DNA from: Roseiarcus sp963794655
GTDB taxonomy: Bacteria > Pseudomonadota > Alphaproteobacteria > Rhizobiales > Beijerinckiaceae
Assembly: GCA_963794655.1 (NCBI GenBank)
Contig: CAWCEV010000008.1
Span: forward strand, 1,116,001 to 1,180,000
Direction of reading: 5' to 3'
DNA length: 64,000 nucleotides
Shown here: positions 53,237-62,477 of the stretch, in pieces
Layout of the letters: every line of letters begins with the position of its first letter
Numbering within the stretch: the stretch's first letter is position 1
The notes under the pieces: model-generated
The model's input: only the letters and a program-made list of their open reading frames with translations
Told to the model about the DNA's origin: nothing
The model's database searches: none
Made by a program: the position numbers and the translations under genes

Positions 53237-54064
53237 CTAGCCCTTCTCCACAAACGCCGCCGTGATCTCGCCCGACGAGGGGAGCCCGGCGAAGGCGTCG
53301 AACCGCCCGTGCTCGGCGATGTCGCACGCGGCCTTGATCAGCCCGCCCCAGGCGGCGCGGGCCAGCGCGGCTCCGACCGAGATGCGCTTGACGCCCAGGT
53401 CCTCGAGCTCGCGCTTGGTGAAGCCCGGTCCGCCCACGAGCACGTTGACCGGCAGCTTGCCCGCGACCCGCACGACCTCGGCCACCTCCTCCGCCGTCCT
53501 CAGCAACGGAGCCAACAGCACGTCGGCGCCCGCTTCCGCATAAGCGGCAAGCCGGCGCAAAGCTTCGGGAAGGCCACCGGCTTGACGCAGAATGGCCTCG
53601 CTGCGGGCGGTCAAGAGCACAGTCTCGCCGCTGGCGTCGATCGCCGCGCGTGCCGCCCGCAACCGCTCGACAGCCTCGCCGAGACCGTAGAGAGGCGCCG
53701 CGGGGTCGCCGGTGTAGTCCTCGATCGAGAAGCCGGCGACGCCTGTCCCGATGCAGAGCCGCGCGCTCTCGTGCGCGCCCTCGGCGTCGCGCGCGAAGCC
53801 AGCCTCGAAGTCGGCGTTGAGCGGCGCGTCGACCGCGGCCGCAAGCTCGCCGATGTGCTTGAGCGCGTAGGCTCGCGTGACCGCGCCGTCTCCGAGTTCG
53901 GCTGCAAAGGCCATTCCGGCGCTTGTGGTCGCGAGCGCCGGGAAATCGAGCGACGCGAGGTATTTGGCCGAGCCGACGTCGAACGGATTGGGGATGACGA
54001 AGCATCCAGGCGCGCGGTGCAATTCGGCGAAGCGGGCGCGTTTCTGAGCGGTCGTCGGCGTCAT
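53237..54064 (-). CDS. Isocitrate lyase/PEP mutase family protein
   Basis: 275-residue TIM-barrel lyase. Active-site stretches: FVIPNPFDVGSAKYL at the N-terminus, the Mg-binding LNADFEAGF, GFSIEDYTG and LTARSEAIL. It lacks the KKCGH signature of isocitrate and methylisocitrate lyases, so it belongs to the wider PEP mutase/oxaloacetate decarboxylase-like group, with reaction unknown. Start ATG 54064 overlaps the GNAT stop (ATGA), which supports co-transcription; the frame extends upstream to 54172 without support. Confidence 0.88.
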   Translation of the reverse strand: MTPTTAQKRARFAELHRAPGCFVIPNPFDVGSAKYLASLDFPALATTSAGMAFAAELGDGAVTRAYALKHIGELAAAVDAPLNADFEAGFARDAEGAHESARLCIGTGVAGFSIEDYTGDPAAPLYGLGEAVERLRAARAAIDASGETVLLTARSEAILRQAGGLPEALRRLAAYAEAGADVLLAPLLRTAEEVAEVVRVAGKLPVNVLVGGPGFTKRELEDLGVKRISVGAALARAAWGGLIKAACDIAEHGRFDAFAGLPSSGEITAAFVEKG

Positions 54065-54774
54065 TGAGCGCCCTCCGGCATAAGCTCTGAAAGGCGGGTC
54101 TTCTGCCGGCCGGCGGCGTCGAAATTGTCGGGCTTGAGCCAGCGTTGGTAAGCCGCCTTGCGCGCCGGCCATTCACTGTCGAGCATCGAAAACCAGGCGG
54201 TGTCGCGATTGCGGCCCTTGATGATCATGTGCTGGCGGAAAACGCCCTCGAACGTGAATCCGAACCGCTCCGCGGCGCGCCGCGACGGCGCGTTGAGGGC
54301 GTTGCATTTCCACTCATAGCGCCGATAACCGAGGTCATCGAAGACATAGGTCGCCAGGAGGTACTGAGCCTCGGTCGCGCCCGGGGTCCGCTGCATCTCG
54401 GGCGTGTACATGATGCCGCCGACCTCGATGACGCGGTTGGGCGCATCGATCCGCATCAGGCTTTCATAGCCGACCGCGCGGCCGGACGCATTGTCGATGA
54501 TCGCGAAATAGTGCGGATCGGCGGCCTTCGCCTTGATCTCGATATCGGCGGCAAACTCTTCGAGATCCGCGAACGGGCCGTTGAAGAGATAGTCCCACAC
54601 CGCCTCGCGATCTGCGTTCCCCGACGAGCCTTCGAACAGGTCTTTCGAGTGAGCCGCCGCATCCAGCGGCGCGAGCGTGACCCACCGGCCCTTGAGCGTA
54701 ACCCGCTCCGGCCGCTTGGCCGGATGCGATTCGACAAGGGGGCCGATAGGCCGGGCTGCTGGCGCGTCCGTCAT
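54061..54774 (-). CDS. GNAT N-acetyltransferase (RimJ/RimL-like)
   Basis: 237-residue acetyltransferase. An N-terminal segment RVTLKGRWVTLAPLDAAAHS and the acetyl-CoA-binding stretch YLLATYVFDDLGYRRYEWKCNALN (visible in halves) followed by SRRAAERFGFTFEGVFRQHM are typical of the RimJ/RimL branch. The acceptor substrate is unknown. It overlaps the PEP mutase-like gene by 4 bases. Confidence 0.9.
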   Translation of the reverse strand: MTDAPAARPIGPLVESHPAKRPERVTLKGRWVTLAPLDAAAHSKDLFEGSSGNADREAVWDYLFNGPFADLEEFAADIEIKAKAADPHYFAIIDNASGRAVGYESLMRIDAPNRVIEVGGIMYTPEMQRTPGATEAQYLLATYVFDDLGYRRYEWKCNALNAPSRRAAERFGFTFEGVFRQHMIIKGRNRDTAWFSMLDSEWPARKAAYQRWLKPDNFDAAGRQKTRLSELMPEGAQ

Positions 54775-54819
54775 ATGGCGTCTCGTGTTACGGTTCGCGA
54801 GCTGCGCAAGCGGAGGCTG

Positions 54820-54841
54820 GCGAGACCCTGCGGGGTCTCGC
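54820..54841 (-). terminator. Hairpin after the IlvD/Edd dehydratase gene
   Basis: GCGAGACCC (54820-54828) and GGGTCTCGC (54833-54841) form a perfect 9-bp stem with a TGCG loop, 9 bases beyond the stop of the minus-strand dehydratase gene. No T run. Confidence 0.55.
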
Positions 54842-54849
54842 AGCTCAGC

Positions 54850-56682
54850 TCAATGGTTGTCCCGCGGTACACCCATTGTCTGCGCCAGACGCTGATACTG
54901 AACCGCCGGCTTCAGCACCATGCCCTCGTCGAACTGAGCCACCATCTCGCGCTGGATCTGCTGCCATGGCGTCTGGCTCTTGGGATAGGGGAATCCGCCA
55001 TGCTCAGCGAGGGTAGCCCGGCGCTCGTTGAGCTCAGCGTCCGAGATCAGAATGTTGGCCGTACCCTTCTTGAGATCGATGCGCACCTTGTCACCGGTCT
55101 TGATCAGCGCCAGTCCCCCTCCCGCCGCAGCCTCCGGCGAAGCGTTCAGGATCGACGGCGATCCTGAGGTGCCCGACTGCCGTCCGTCGCCGACGCAGGG
55201 CAGCGCGTGGACGCCCTTTCTCAGCAGCGCCGCCGGGGGCTGCATGTTGACGACCTCGGCTCCGCCAGGATAGCCGATCGGCCCCGTGCCGCGAATGAAC
55301 AGGATGCTGTGCTCGTCAATCTTGAGCTTCGGGTCGTCGATGCGGTGGTGGTAGTCCTCTGGCCCCTCGAACACGATCGCCCGCCCTTCGAATGCGTCCG
55401 GGTCCCTCGGGTTGGACAGGAAGCGCTTCCGGAACTCCTCATCGATGACGCTCGTCTTCATGATCGCATCGTTGAAGAGATTGCCGCTCAAGACGACGAA
55501 GCCGGCGTTTTCCTTCAAGGGCTTGTCGATCGGCGTGATGACGTCAGGATCATCCGAATGGATCTTGGCGCAGTTTTCTCCCATCGTCTTGCCGTTCACG
55601 GTTAGCGCCTTCTCGTGGATCAGCTTGCGCTTCATGAGCTCATGGACGACCGCCGGAACCCCTCCGGCGCGGTGATATTCTTCGCCAAGGTATTTGCCAG
55701 CGGGCTGCATGTTGACGAGCAGCGGCACCTTGTGTCCCAGCTTTTCCCAATCCTGGATCGACAGCGGCACGCCGATGTGGCGCGCGATGGCGTTGATATG
55801 GATCGGCGCGTTGGTCGAGCCGCCGATGGCGCTGTTGATGACAATCGCATTTTCGAACGCTTCGCGGGTCAGGATGTCCGACGGCTTCAGGTCCTCCCAC
55901 ACCATTTCGACGATTCGTTTGCCGGTTTGATAGGCGATCTGGCCCCGCTCGCGGTGCGGCGCAGGAATCGCGGCGCAGCCGGGCAGGCTCATGCCGAGAG
56001 CCTCGGCGAGCGAGTTCATGGTCGAGGCGGTCCCCATCGTGTTGCAATGTCCGACGGAAGGCGCGGAGGAGGTGACGATCTCCATGAATTCTTCGTAGTC
56101 GATCTTCCCTTCGGCGAGGTCGGCGCGCGCCTGCCAGACGACTGTGCCCGACCCGCTGCGCTGACCGTGATGCCAGCCGTTGAGCATCGGACCGCCGGAG
56201 AGGACGATGGCCGGGATGTTGACGGTCGCCGCCGCCATTATGCAGGCCGGCGTCGTCTTGTCGCACCCGGTTGTCAGCACCACGCCGTCGAGAAAATAGC
56301 CCATCAGAATTTCGACCAGGCCGAGATAGGCGAGATTACGATCGAGCGCGGCCGTCGGCCGCTTGCCCGTCTCCTGAATGGGATGAACCGGAAATTCGAA
56401 CGCGACGCCCCCGGCCGCGGTGATCCCTTCCCGCACCCGCTTGGCGAGTTCAAGGTGGTGGCGGTTGCACGGCGAAAGATCGGAGCCGGTCTGCGCAATG
56501 CCGATAATCGGCTTGCCTGAACGCAGCTCTCCCGGCGTAAGTCCGAAATTGAGGTAGCGCTCGATATAGAGCGCTGTCATGCCCGGATTGTCAGGATTGT
56601 CGAACCAGAGCCGGGATCGGAGGAACCGCTTGGGGTCCCCGGCGGAGCCGCCATTTGATTTGTTCTTGGATTTATCGGCCAT
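54850..56682 (-). CDS. IlvD/Edd family sugar-acid dehydratase
   Basis: 610-residue iron-sulfur dehydratase. Cluster cysteines are visible in LSPCNRHHLELAKR, TGCDKTTPACIMAAA and GHCNTMGTASTMN; the C-terminal part ends GDGRQSGTSGSPSILNASPEAAAGG. The GCDKTTPA form and the RSRLWFDNPDNPGM start are those of the L-arabinonate/D-xylonate/galactonate dehydratase branch, not of IlvD (present at 34983). It would give a 2-keto-3-deoxy sugar acid; the exact substrate cannot be read. ATG 56682 (MADKSKNKSN) fits the family length. With the racemase-like gene and the PEP mutase-like protein it suggests a sugar-acid pathway. Confidence 0.92.
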   Translation of the reverse strand: MADKSKNKSNGGSAGDPKRFLRSRLWFDNPDNPGMTALYIERYLNFGLTPGELRSGKPIIGIAQTGSDLSPCNRHHLELAKRVREGITAAGGVAFEFPVHPIQETGKRPTAALDRNLAYLGLVEILMGYFLDGVVLTTGCDKTTPACIMAAATVNIPAIVLSGGPMLNGWHHGQRSGSGTVVWQARADLAEGKIDYEEFMEIVTSSAPSVGHCNTMGTASTMNSLAEALGMSLPGCAAIPAPHRERGQIAYQTGKRIVEMVWEDLKPSDILTREAFENAIVINSAIGGSTNAPIHINAIARHIGVPLSIQDWEKLGHKVPLLVNMQPAGKYLGEEYHRAGGVPAVVHELMKRKLIHEKALTVNGKTMGENCAKIHSDDPDVITPIDKPLKENAGFVVLSGNLFNDAIMKTSVIDEEFRKRFLSNPRDPDAFEGRAIVFEGPEDYHHRIDDPKLKIDEHSILFIRGTGPIGYPGGAEVVNMQPPAALLRKGVHALPCVGDGRQSGTSGSPSILNASPEAAAGGGLALIKTGDKVRIDLKKGTANILISDAELNERRATLAEHGGFPYPKSQTPWQQIQREMVAQFDEGMVLKPAVQYQRLAQTMGVPRDNH

Positions 56683-56783
56683 TTCTCAACGCCTCCCGGG
56701 GCCGCGCGCGGCGCGCGCTCTCTAACATGCCAGTATGGGGTGACGAGAGCTCCAAATCAACGCCCTGCTGGCACAAGAGCGTC

Positions 56784-57137
56784 TCAGGCCGGGTCGTGCT
56801 TCACGTCCGCTCCGTATTGCAACACCTGGACCTTCTCCAGGGTGACGAGTCCGCTGGTCATCATAGAATCGAGAATCGGCAGGAAGTCCTTTATTTTGGC
56901 TTCGGCGTCAACGATTTCGATGATCAGAGGGAGGTCCTCGGACAGGCGCAGGATCTTGTTCGTATGCAGCCGGCTCGCATGTCCAAATCCCATCGGGCCG
57001 CGCAACACCGTTGCTCCCGCGAGATGGACATCGCGCGCCTTGAGCACGATGGCTTCATAGAGCGGCCGGCCCTCCGGGCTTCGGTCGTTTTCGCCAATGA
57101 AAATGCGCAAGAGCATCGCGTCGCGCGGCAAGGTCAT
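56784..57137 (-). CDS. DUF190 family protein (PII-like)
   Basis: 117-residue protein with the DUF190 pattern: LRIFIGENDRSPEGRPLYEAIV, ARDVHLAGATVLRGPMGFG and PLIIEIVDAEAKIKDFLP. The fold is PII-like and the family often sits beside crcB fluoride channel genes. None is here; NnrU lies 12 bases upstream on the same strand. Function unknown. Confidence 0.88.
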   Translation of the reverse strand: MTLPRDAMLLRIFIGENDRSPEGRPLYEAIVLKARDVHLAGATVLRGPMGFGHASRLHTNKILRLSEDLPLIIEIVDAEAKIKDFLPILDSMMTSGLVTLEKVQVLQYGADVKHDPA

Positions 57138-57149
57138 GACTTCGCGCCC

Positions 57150-57731
57150 CTATGCGCCGAGCGGCGAAACGCCGAACAGAAAGTGGTGTAGCCAAAAGGC
57201 GAGCACGGCCCAAAACACCAGCCCGACGATAATGGAGCCGGCGGTCGCACTCCAATTCGGTTCCGGATAGACGACGCCGTTGCGACGGTCGCGGGCGTAG
57301 GAGCTCGTAAGGTCGGCTAACGCCCAGGCCAGGAAGGCGCCGAACAGCAAAAGGTCGGCGGCTGAGCCGTTCGAGATGAGGTGCGCGAGGCCGAACACCG
57401 CGACGCTCCAGACCATCGGATGATGCACCCACGCGACGATATGGCTCTGCTTGAAGAGATAGGCGGCGAGGAGCAGCATCGACACGAGCATCAAGGTGAT
57501 CGTGATATGCCGCGCCCCGGCGAACGGCGTCCAAAGCTCAGGGGCGGTATAGCGCGCCTGAGCAAACCCCCAGACGATCAGCACGAAGCCGACGACCGAC
57601 ACGAGCGAATAGATGCCCTTCCAGGGGCCCTCCCCGAGCCGCGCGATCGCCTTCTCGCGGCCGCCCTCAGCAAAAATGCGGGTCGAATGAAGCCCAAGAA
57701 AGATGATGAGGCCGAGCACGAGAATCGTCAT
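57150..57731 (-). CDS. NnrU family membrane protein
   Basis: 193-residue membrane protein with five to six helices. The LILGLIIFLGLHSTRIFAEGGRE-type start and ITLMLVSMLLLAAYLFKQSHI, then HHPMVWSVAVFGLAHLISNG, are the NnrU signature. In denitrifiers NnrU is linked to nitric oxide reduction, but homologues are common in species without it. The promoter lies in the 138-base gap shared with the divergent methyltransferase gene. Confidence 0.9.
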   Translation of the reverse strand: MTILVLGLIIFLGLHSTRIFAEGGREKAIARLGEGPWKGIYSLVSVVGFVLIVWGFAQARYTAPELWTPFAGARHITITLMLVSMLLLAAYLFKQSHIVAWVHHPMVWSVAVFGLAHLISNGSAADLLLFGAFLAWALADLTSSYARDRRNGVVYPEPNWSATAGSIIVGLVFWAVLAFWLHHFLFGVSPLGA

Positions 57732-57869
57732 CGAAAATCCGCCCTAAAACCGGAATCCATCGTCGCTCTGCGAAAGTTACGCGTCCGGCCGCGTCAAAGG
57801 CAACCGGGGTCTTGCGCCTCCCCGGGTGGCGCCGCATGGACTCTCGCTCCAATTCGAAGGATGACCGCG

Positions 57870-58637
57870 ATGTCCTGGTCCGCCGCACAGTACGTGAAAT
57901 TCGAGGATGAGCGCACCCGGCCCGTGCATGATCTCGTCGCCCGGATCACGAATACCGCGGTCGCGAGCGCGGCCGATATCGGCTGCGGTCCCGGCAATTC
58001 GACCGAGGTCCTGCGCGAACGCTTTCCGGTCGCGCATATTATCGGTCTCGACTCTTCCCCCGACATGATCGCCGCGGCCCAAAAGCGCCTTCCCGGCATT
58101 GCTTTCGAGGTTGCGGACATTCGGCAATGGCTCCCGAAACAACCGTTCGACGTCATCCTCGCCAACGCTGTGCTGCAGTGGATTCCGGGCCACGAGACGC
58201 TCATACCGGCGCTTCTCGAGAGGCTCAGCGTCGGCGGAGGGCTTGCGGTGCAAATGCCGGACAATCTCGACGAGCCGTCGCATCGGCTGATGCGCGAAAT
58301 CGCCGGCGCGGGCCCCTGGGCGGCGAAACTCAGGGACGCGGCCAAGGCGCGGGCCGACCGCCACGACGCCGCATGGTACTTCCGCCTGCTTCGCGCCCAC
58401 GTGTCTCGTGTCGATGTCTGGCGCACGATTTACTACCACCCGCTCGCCGGCGCGCATGCGGTCGTCGAGTGGGTGAAGGGAACCGGGCTCCGCCCATTCG
58501 TCGACCCGCTCGATGAGAGCGAGCGCGAGGCGTATCTCGCCAGCTATGAGGCGGCCATCGCCGAGGCCTACCCGGCCGAGGCCGACGGGACCGTGCTTCT
58601 GCCATTTCCGCGGCTCTTCTTCGTCGCCAGACAATGA
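57870..58637 (+). CDS. tam: Trans-aconitate 2-methyltransferase-like protein
   Basis: 255-residue class I SAM methyltransferase, close to Tam, which methylates trans-aconitate, an inhibitor of aconitase. SAM motif AADIGCGPGNSTE, ligand Asp in GLDSSPDM, and the PFDVILANAVLQWIPGHETLI stretch (in two halves) with PLDESEREAYLASYE near the end. ATG 57870 is preferred because GAAGG lies about 9 bases upstream; ATG 57861 would add three residues. Its 3' end overlaps the spurious extension of the GYD gene. Confidence 0.88.
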   Translation: MSWSAAQYVKFEDERTRPVHDLVARITNTAVASAADIGCGPGNSTEVLRERFPVAHIIGLDSSPDMIAAAQKRLPGIAFEVADIRQWLPKQPFDVILANAVLQWIPGHETLIPALLERLSVGGGLAVQMPDNLDEPSHRLMREIAGAGPWAAKLRDAAKARADRHDAAWYFRLLRAHVSRVDVWRTIYYHPLAGAHAVVEWVKGTGLRPFVDPLDESEREAYLASYEAAIAEAYPAEADGTVLLPFPRLFFVARQ

Positions 58638-58708
58638 CGCCAAGCGATTTGCCCGTGAGTGTCGCGGGAGGTAGCCTCGGCGCCACGACAAGCGAATGGA
58701 GGACGCCC

Positions 58709-59029
58709 GTGCCGAAATATCTGTTCGAGGCTCGCTATACCGCCGAGGGCGCCAAGGGCATCGAGAAGGAAGGCGGCGTCAGCCGGCGCGAGGCGGTCCT
58801 CAAGCATCTCGCGCAAATCGGCGGGAAGCTTGAAGCGATGTATTTCGCATTCGGCGACGTGGATTGCTACTCGATCATTGACCTCCCGGACAATGTGAGC
58901 GCCGCCGCTCTTTCGCTCGTCGTCAACGAGAGCGGGACGATAGCAACCAAAGTCGTCGTCCTCCTGACGCCGGAGGAGCTCGATGAGGCGGCGCACAAGA
59001 AGATCAAGTTCCGCGCACCTGGCCAATGA
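58709..59029 (+). CDS. GYD domain protein
   Basis: 106-residue ferredoxin-like-fold protein of unknown function. VPKYLFEARYTAEGAKGI is the standard start of the GYD family and FGDVDCYSIIDLPDN its core. GTG 58709 has GGAGG 6 bases before it and decides the start; the frame extends to 58634 but only through tam. It is followed by tRNA-Arg after 60 bases. Confidence 0.85.
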   Translation: MPKYLFEARYTAEGAKGIEKEGGVSRREAVLKHLAQIGGKLEAMYFAFGDVDCYSIIDLPDNVSAAALSLVVNESGTIATKVVVLLTPEELDEAAHKKIKFRAPGQ

Positions 59030-59089
59030 TGCGGCCGTTGCCGGCCCGCTTTCACCGCGCGGCCGCTTCATGCTATTGGCGGGCCGCAA

Positions 59090-59166
59090 GCGCCCGTAGC
59101 TCAACTGGATAGAGTATCGGTCTTCGAAACCGAGGGTTGGGAGTTCAAGCCTCTCCGGGCGCGCCA
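59090..59166 (+). tRNA. tRNA-Arg (TCG)
   Basis: 77 bases with encoded CCA. Acceptor GCGCCCG/CGGGCGC, anticodon stem TCGGT/ACCGA with loop CTTCGAA (anticodon TCG), T arm GGGAG-TTCAAGC-CTCTC. The integrase gene begins 85 bases downstream, so the 3' part is the likely attachment site. Confidence 0.95.
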
Positions 59167-59250
59167 ACTATTCTGCCTTGAAATCATTGTTTTCCCCGGA
59201 CTACAGGGGTTTCCCGTGGCTCGTCCTGCTACACAGGACTGCTACACGCA

Positions 59251-60887
59251 ATGGTTTTCAAGATGGCCCGACCCACCACCCGCACCGGCACCGCCAACGC
59301 CACTTTCCGTCAGCGCGTGCCGGCGGACATCAAACGAATTCTGGCTGGCCTCCCGCGACGCTACCGACCCATCGGTTGGGGCAAGGACGAGATCGTCATT
59401 TCGTTGCGCACCGCCGACAAAGGGGCGATCCCGGCGGCCCATGCCAAAGTCATGGCCGAGGTCGAACGCCACTACGCCGGCCTGCGAGCTGGCTTCCGGC
59501 CACTATCGAACAAGGAGGCGGTTGCACTCGCCGGAGAAGTCTATCGAGACTTCCAGCAGTTTGAGGACGACCCTGGTGAAGGGGCCCTGTGGCGGGATAT
59601 CTTGGAGCAGAACAAGGATGCGCAGGTCGGCAACTTTGGCCTCCAGCTGGGAATCGGCGATAAGGCTCGGGTGCGCCATGCGATGGAATACCGCTTCGGC
59701 GCGCTCGCGGACGGCTGCCTTGCCCGGCATGCGATCCTGACCGATGCTAACAGCCGCTGGAAATTAGTCCACGCTCTCGCCGATGCGATGAACGATGCCG
59801 CTCGGAAGCTCGCAAAGAACGCCGCAGGCGACTATCGCCCTGACCCCAATGCGGATCGATTCCCGGACATGAAATCGGCCGTCCAGCCCACCACGTCAAC
59901 CAGCGATTTTCCCAAATCATTGCAGACCGTTTGGCAACTTTTCGAAGCATGGCGCGCCCACGCTCTCCGCATGAACAAGAAAGCGAACACGCTCGACCGC
60001 TACGCGCCATGCATTCGGTCGCTGGATACGTGGGCACGGGGCCGGCCCGCTGCATCGCTCACGGATGACGACGTCTGGGAGTGGGCGGAGGCGCGCACCG
60101 CGAAGGACGGGGTATCGCCCAAGACGGTCAACCGCGTCGATCTCGCGGCCGTCAAATCGGTGTTCACATGGGCGACCACTCGTGCGGGTAGCCGCGTGCT
60201 TTCGACAAACCCCGCAAGCGGCGTCCGCGTAGATGAGCCGAACGAGCCCGTGACTCGCGACAAGCGGTTCACAACGAAGGAATGGCAAGCGATCTTGCAG
60301 GCAGCTCGGTCCGCGCCAGATGACCCCGACAATCCGACCCTCGGGTATGCGAAGCGTTGGGTTCCATGGATCGCGGCCTATACGGGCGCGCGAGTCAGTG
60401 AGATCACGCAGCTTCGCGGGAAGGATGTGCGACGCGACGGCGCTACGTGGATCATCGATTTCAACCCAGAGGCCGGGGGAATCAAGACCAACGAAGCACG
60501 GGTCGTGCCGATCCACGACCATCTAGTTGAACTCGGCTTCCCAGACTTCGCCAAGAGTTGTGGGGTGGGACCGCTCTTCTACGATCCCCGCCGACGCCAG
60601 CACGCCAACGCGAAGAGATCGCAGGCCGAAAATCGGAGCGGTGAGCTGAGCGAATGGGTCCGAGAGGTCGCTAACCTTGATCGCAGTATCGCGCCAAATC
60701 ACACGGGCGACACATGTTCAAATCGATTGCGATGGACGCGGGCATTGATTCACGCCTGAGCGACACCTTGACGGGCCATACCAGCCAGAAACGGAAGCGC
60801 GGCGCTGCGGCAATCTATGAGGCCCCGACCCTCGCTGCCTTGACGAAGGCGATCAAGCAATTCCCGCGATATCCTCTTCCTGACTGA
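59251..60887 (+). pseudogene. Tyrosine recombinase (phage integrase), single-base frameshift
   Basis: Site-specific recombinase of about 545 residues when repaired. N-terminal region with MARPTTRTGTANATFRQRVP, a core-binding domain (TVWQLFEAWRAHALRMNKKAN, about residues 228-320) and the catalytic domain with R381 in YTGARVSEITQLRG. After NHT (60703-60705) one base is missing: inserting T gives TWRHMFKSIAMDAG, restoring the box II H-x-x-R, then DTLTGHTS and the nucleophile Tyr in AAAIYEAP (60816-60818), stop at 60887. As read, translation ends at 60759 without the second Arg, His or Tyr. Either a true frameshift that locks the island in place, or a sequence error. Confidence 0.85.
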
Positions 60888-60904
60888 TCGCCTTCTTCGC
60901 GTCC

Positions 60905-60934
60905 GTGACGGTTAGTGACGGTCAGTTACGGTCG
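60905..60934. repeat. Three 10-bp direct repeats, GTGACGGT-type
   Basis: GTGACGGTTA, GTGACGGTCA and GTTACGGTCG lie head to tail at exactly 10-bp steps, one helical turn each, in the 258-base gap between the integrase and the helicase genes. A further GTGACGGTCT lies at about 61000. They could be iterons for a replication protein or arm-type sites for the integrase. Confidence 0.6.
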
Positions 60935-61145
60935 CAAAGTCGTTAGATCGTCATAGCTAACCTATTGGCGGGTCGCGGAGATCGGTGCCAGTGCCGGTCG
61001 TGACGGTCTCTTTCAAGTTAGTTTCTCCTGCAGCCAATGCCGCTCCCGCTCCCGCCCAAAAGGGAAGCCTCCGAGTAGCGCCAATTGCCGCCTTTGCTAC
61101 GACCAAAAGGCGTTTAGGGGTTCGCGAACGGTGCCTTGGCGGGGA

Positions 61146-62477
61146 TCAGTATTCGTCCGTCATTGGCTCAATTGGGTGGCTTGCGGGGAAGCGCCAGAAC
61201 CGCCCGCGGCTGTTCCGATGATGCGTGAACCCGACCTTCCGCATGGCCTCCCCAAGTTCCGATGTGTTCTTGGCATGGTGGGCAAAGTTCGTCGTCCGCA
61301 GCACGTCCTGCAAAGCCGCGCCAGAGAACTCCTTCGTCTCAAGCCTGACGCGAGAACCAAGCGCCGTTCTCAGCGATCCGTCCTCAAGCGCCGACCGCAA
61401 ATAGTCCACGAGCGGGTTCTCGTTGGCCTCGATCATCGCCGACTTCGCCTCGGTCAGCGGTGGGCTGGCCTTGGGCTTGAAACGTGACAAGTCCCTCACA
61501 GATAGCCAGCGTCGCACGCCCTCAATCCCCGCTGGCGTCATCAACTCGTCGGCGAGCCTCCCATAGTACGCACCGTCCCGCGGCTGCTGCTTGCACTCGA
61601 CCACGAAGTACCGCCGCTCCCCTTCCGTGAGCGACAGCGCGTCGAGGTGATTCGAGAACATCAGCCACCGCGTGAAATTGCGAACGATGGTTTGCGGCCC
61701 ATACTTAATGTTAACGGGCAGCCGCTCCTCCGTGATCTTCGACTTGAGCAACTCGGCGAGCTTCCAGTTGCCCAACTCGCGAACCTCATCGACCTGCACT
61801 ACGAGCTTTCCCGTCGTCAGCCCGTCGAAGCCCGAATTAAGAATGCTGGCGGTCGTTGCGGCACGGTTGCTCTCACCCGCCAGAAGCCCCACGACATCGC
61901 CCAGCATGCTCTTTCCAACGCCCTGCGCCTTGCTGACGATCAGCACCGCATGATTGACGCGCTCCGCGGGCCGCTGAACCAGATGCGCGATCCAATCGAG
62001 CAGATGGTCGGCCGCCGCTTCGTCCTCGTTACAGAGATAGCGCACATGCGCCTCAAATAGCCGTGGCGAAGTCATGCTGGCGCTCGCGCACCGCATCGGC
62101 TCATGCCAAGTGTTGAGCAGCATCCTCCCGCCGCTGGCCTCCGGTCCCTTGAATACGCTGGGTTGGCCCGGGGCGAACTCTACCCCGGCAACTAGATCAA
62201 GCCTGAGATCTTCCCTCTGCTGCTCCATCAGACCCAGCAGCACCTCGGCGCTCGGGTACCAGACGTGGGCGCGCGTGCTGCCCGCGGTCTCCCGATACCG
62301 GACGCCGAACTCATCCTTGACGAGCCGATTGAAATCCTTGTCCAGCTTGACGATTGCGGTGGGCTCGAGCCGGTTGACCCAGCCTGGCGCGCTCGCCCAA
62401 TAAACGTACCTCGCGGTCGCCCCTGCGATTGCCGCCTCGACGAGCCTCTCGCACTCGCTTGAGTCCCAGATGGGCAA
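61146..62477 (-). CDS. SF3-type helicase, DUF5906 (NrS-1-like primase-helicase C-terminus)
   Basis: 443-residue phage/plasmid replicative helicase. Walker A in SKAQGVGKSMLGD (GVGKS 186-190), Walker B KLVVQVDEV (about 224-232), and the SF3 motif C region TRWLMFSNHLDAL (269-281) followed by ERRYFVVEC. This arrangement matches the DUF5906 domain of NrS-1-type primase-helicases. No primase domain precedes it. The first in-frame start is a TTG at 62477, and the frame stays open back to a TAG near 62610 with coding-like residues (GGAERETQEDLTTDSK), so the true N-terminus is uncertain and may involve a frameshift with the gene at 62797. Confidence 0.82.
   Translation of the reverse strand: MPIWDSSECERLVEAAIAGATARYVYWASAPGWVNRLEPTAIVKLDKDFNRLVKDEFGVRYRETAGSTRAHVWYPSAEVLLGLMEQQREDLRLDLVAGVEFAPGQPSVFKGPEASGGRMLLNTWHEPMRCASASMTSPRLFEAHVRYLCNEDEAAADHLLDWIAHLVQRPAERVNHAVLIVSKAQGVGKSMLGDVVGLLAGESNRAATTASILNSGFDGLTTGKLVVQVDEVRELGNWKLAELLKSKITEERLPVNIKYGPQTIVRNFTRWLMFSNHLDALSLTEGERRYFVVECKQQPRDGAYYGRLADELMTPAGIEGVRRWLSVRDLSRFKPKASPPLTEAKSAMIEANENPLVDYLRSALEDGSLRTALGSRVRLETKEFSGAALQDVLRTTNFAHHAKNTSELGEAMRKVGFTHHRNSRGRFWRFPASHPIEPMTDEY

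Noticed and set aside
52997..53240. Overlapping 62- and 78-residue ORFs
   Set aside because: Basic, low-complexity, overlapping in two frames, with non-ATG or unsupported starts.
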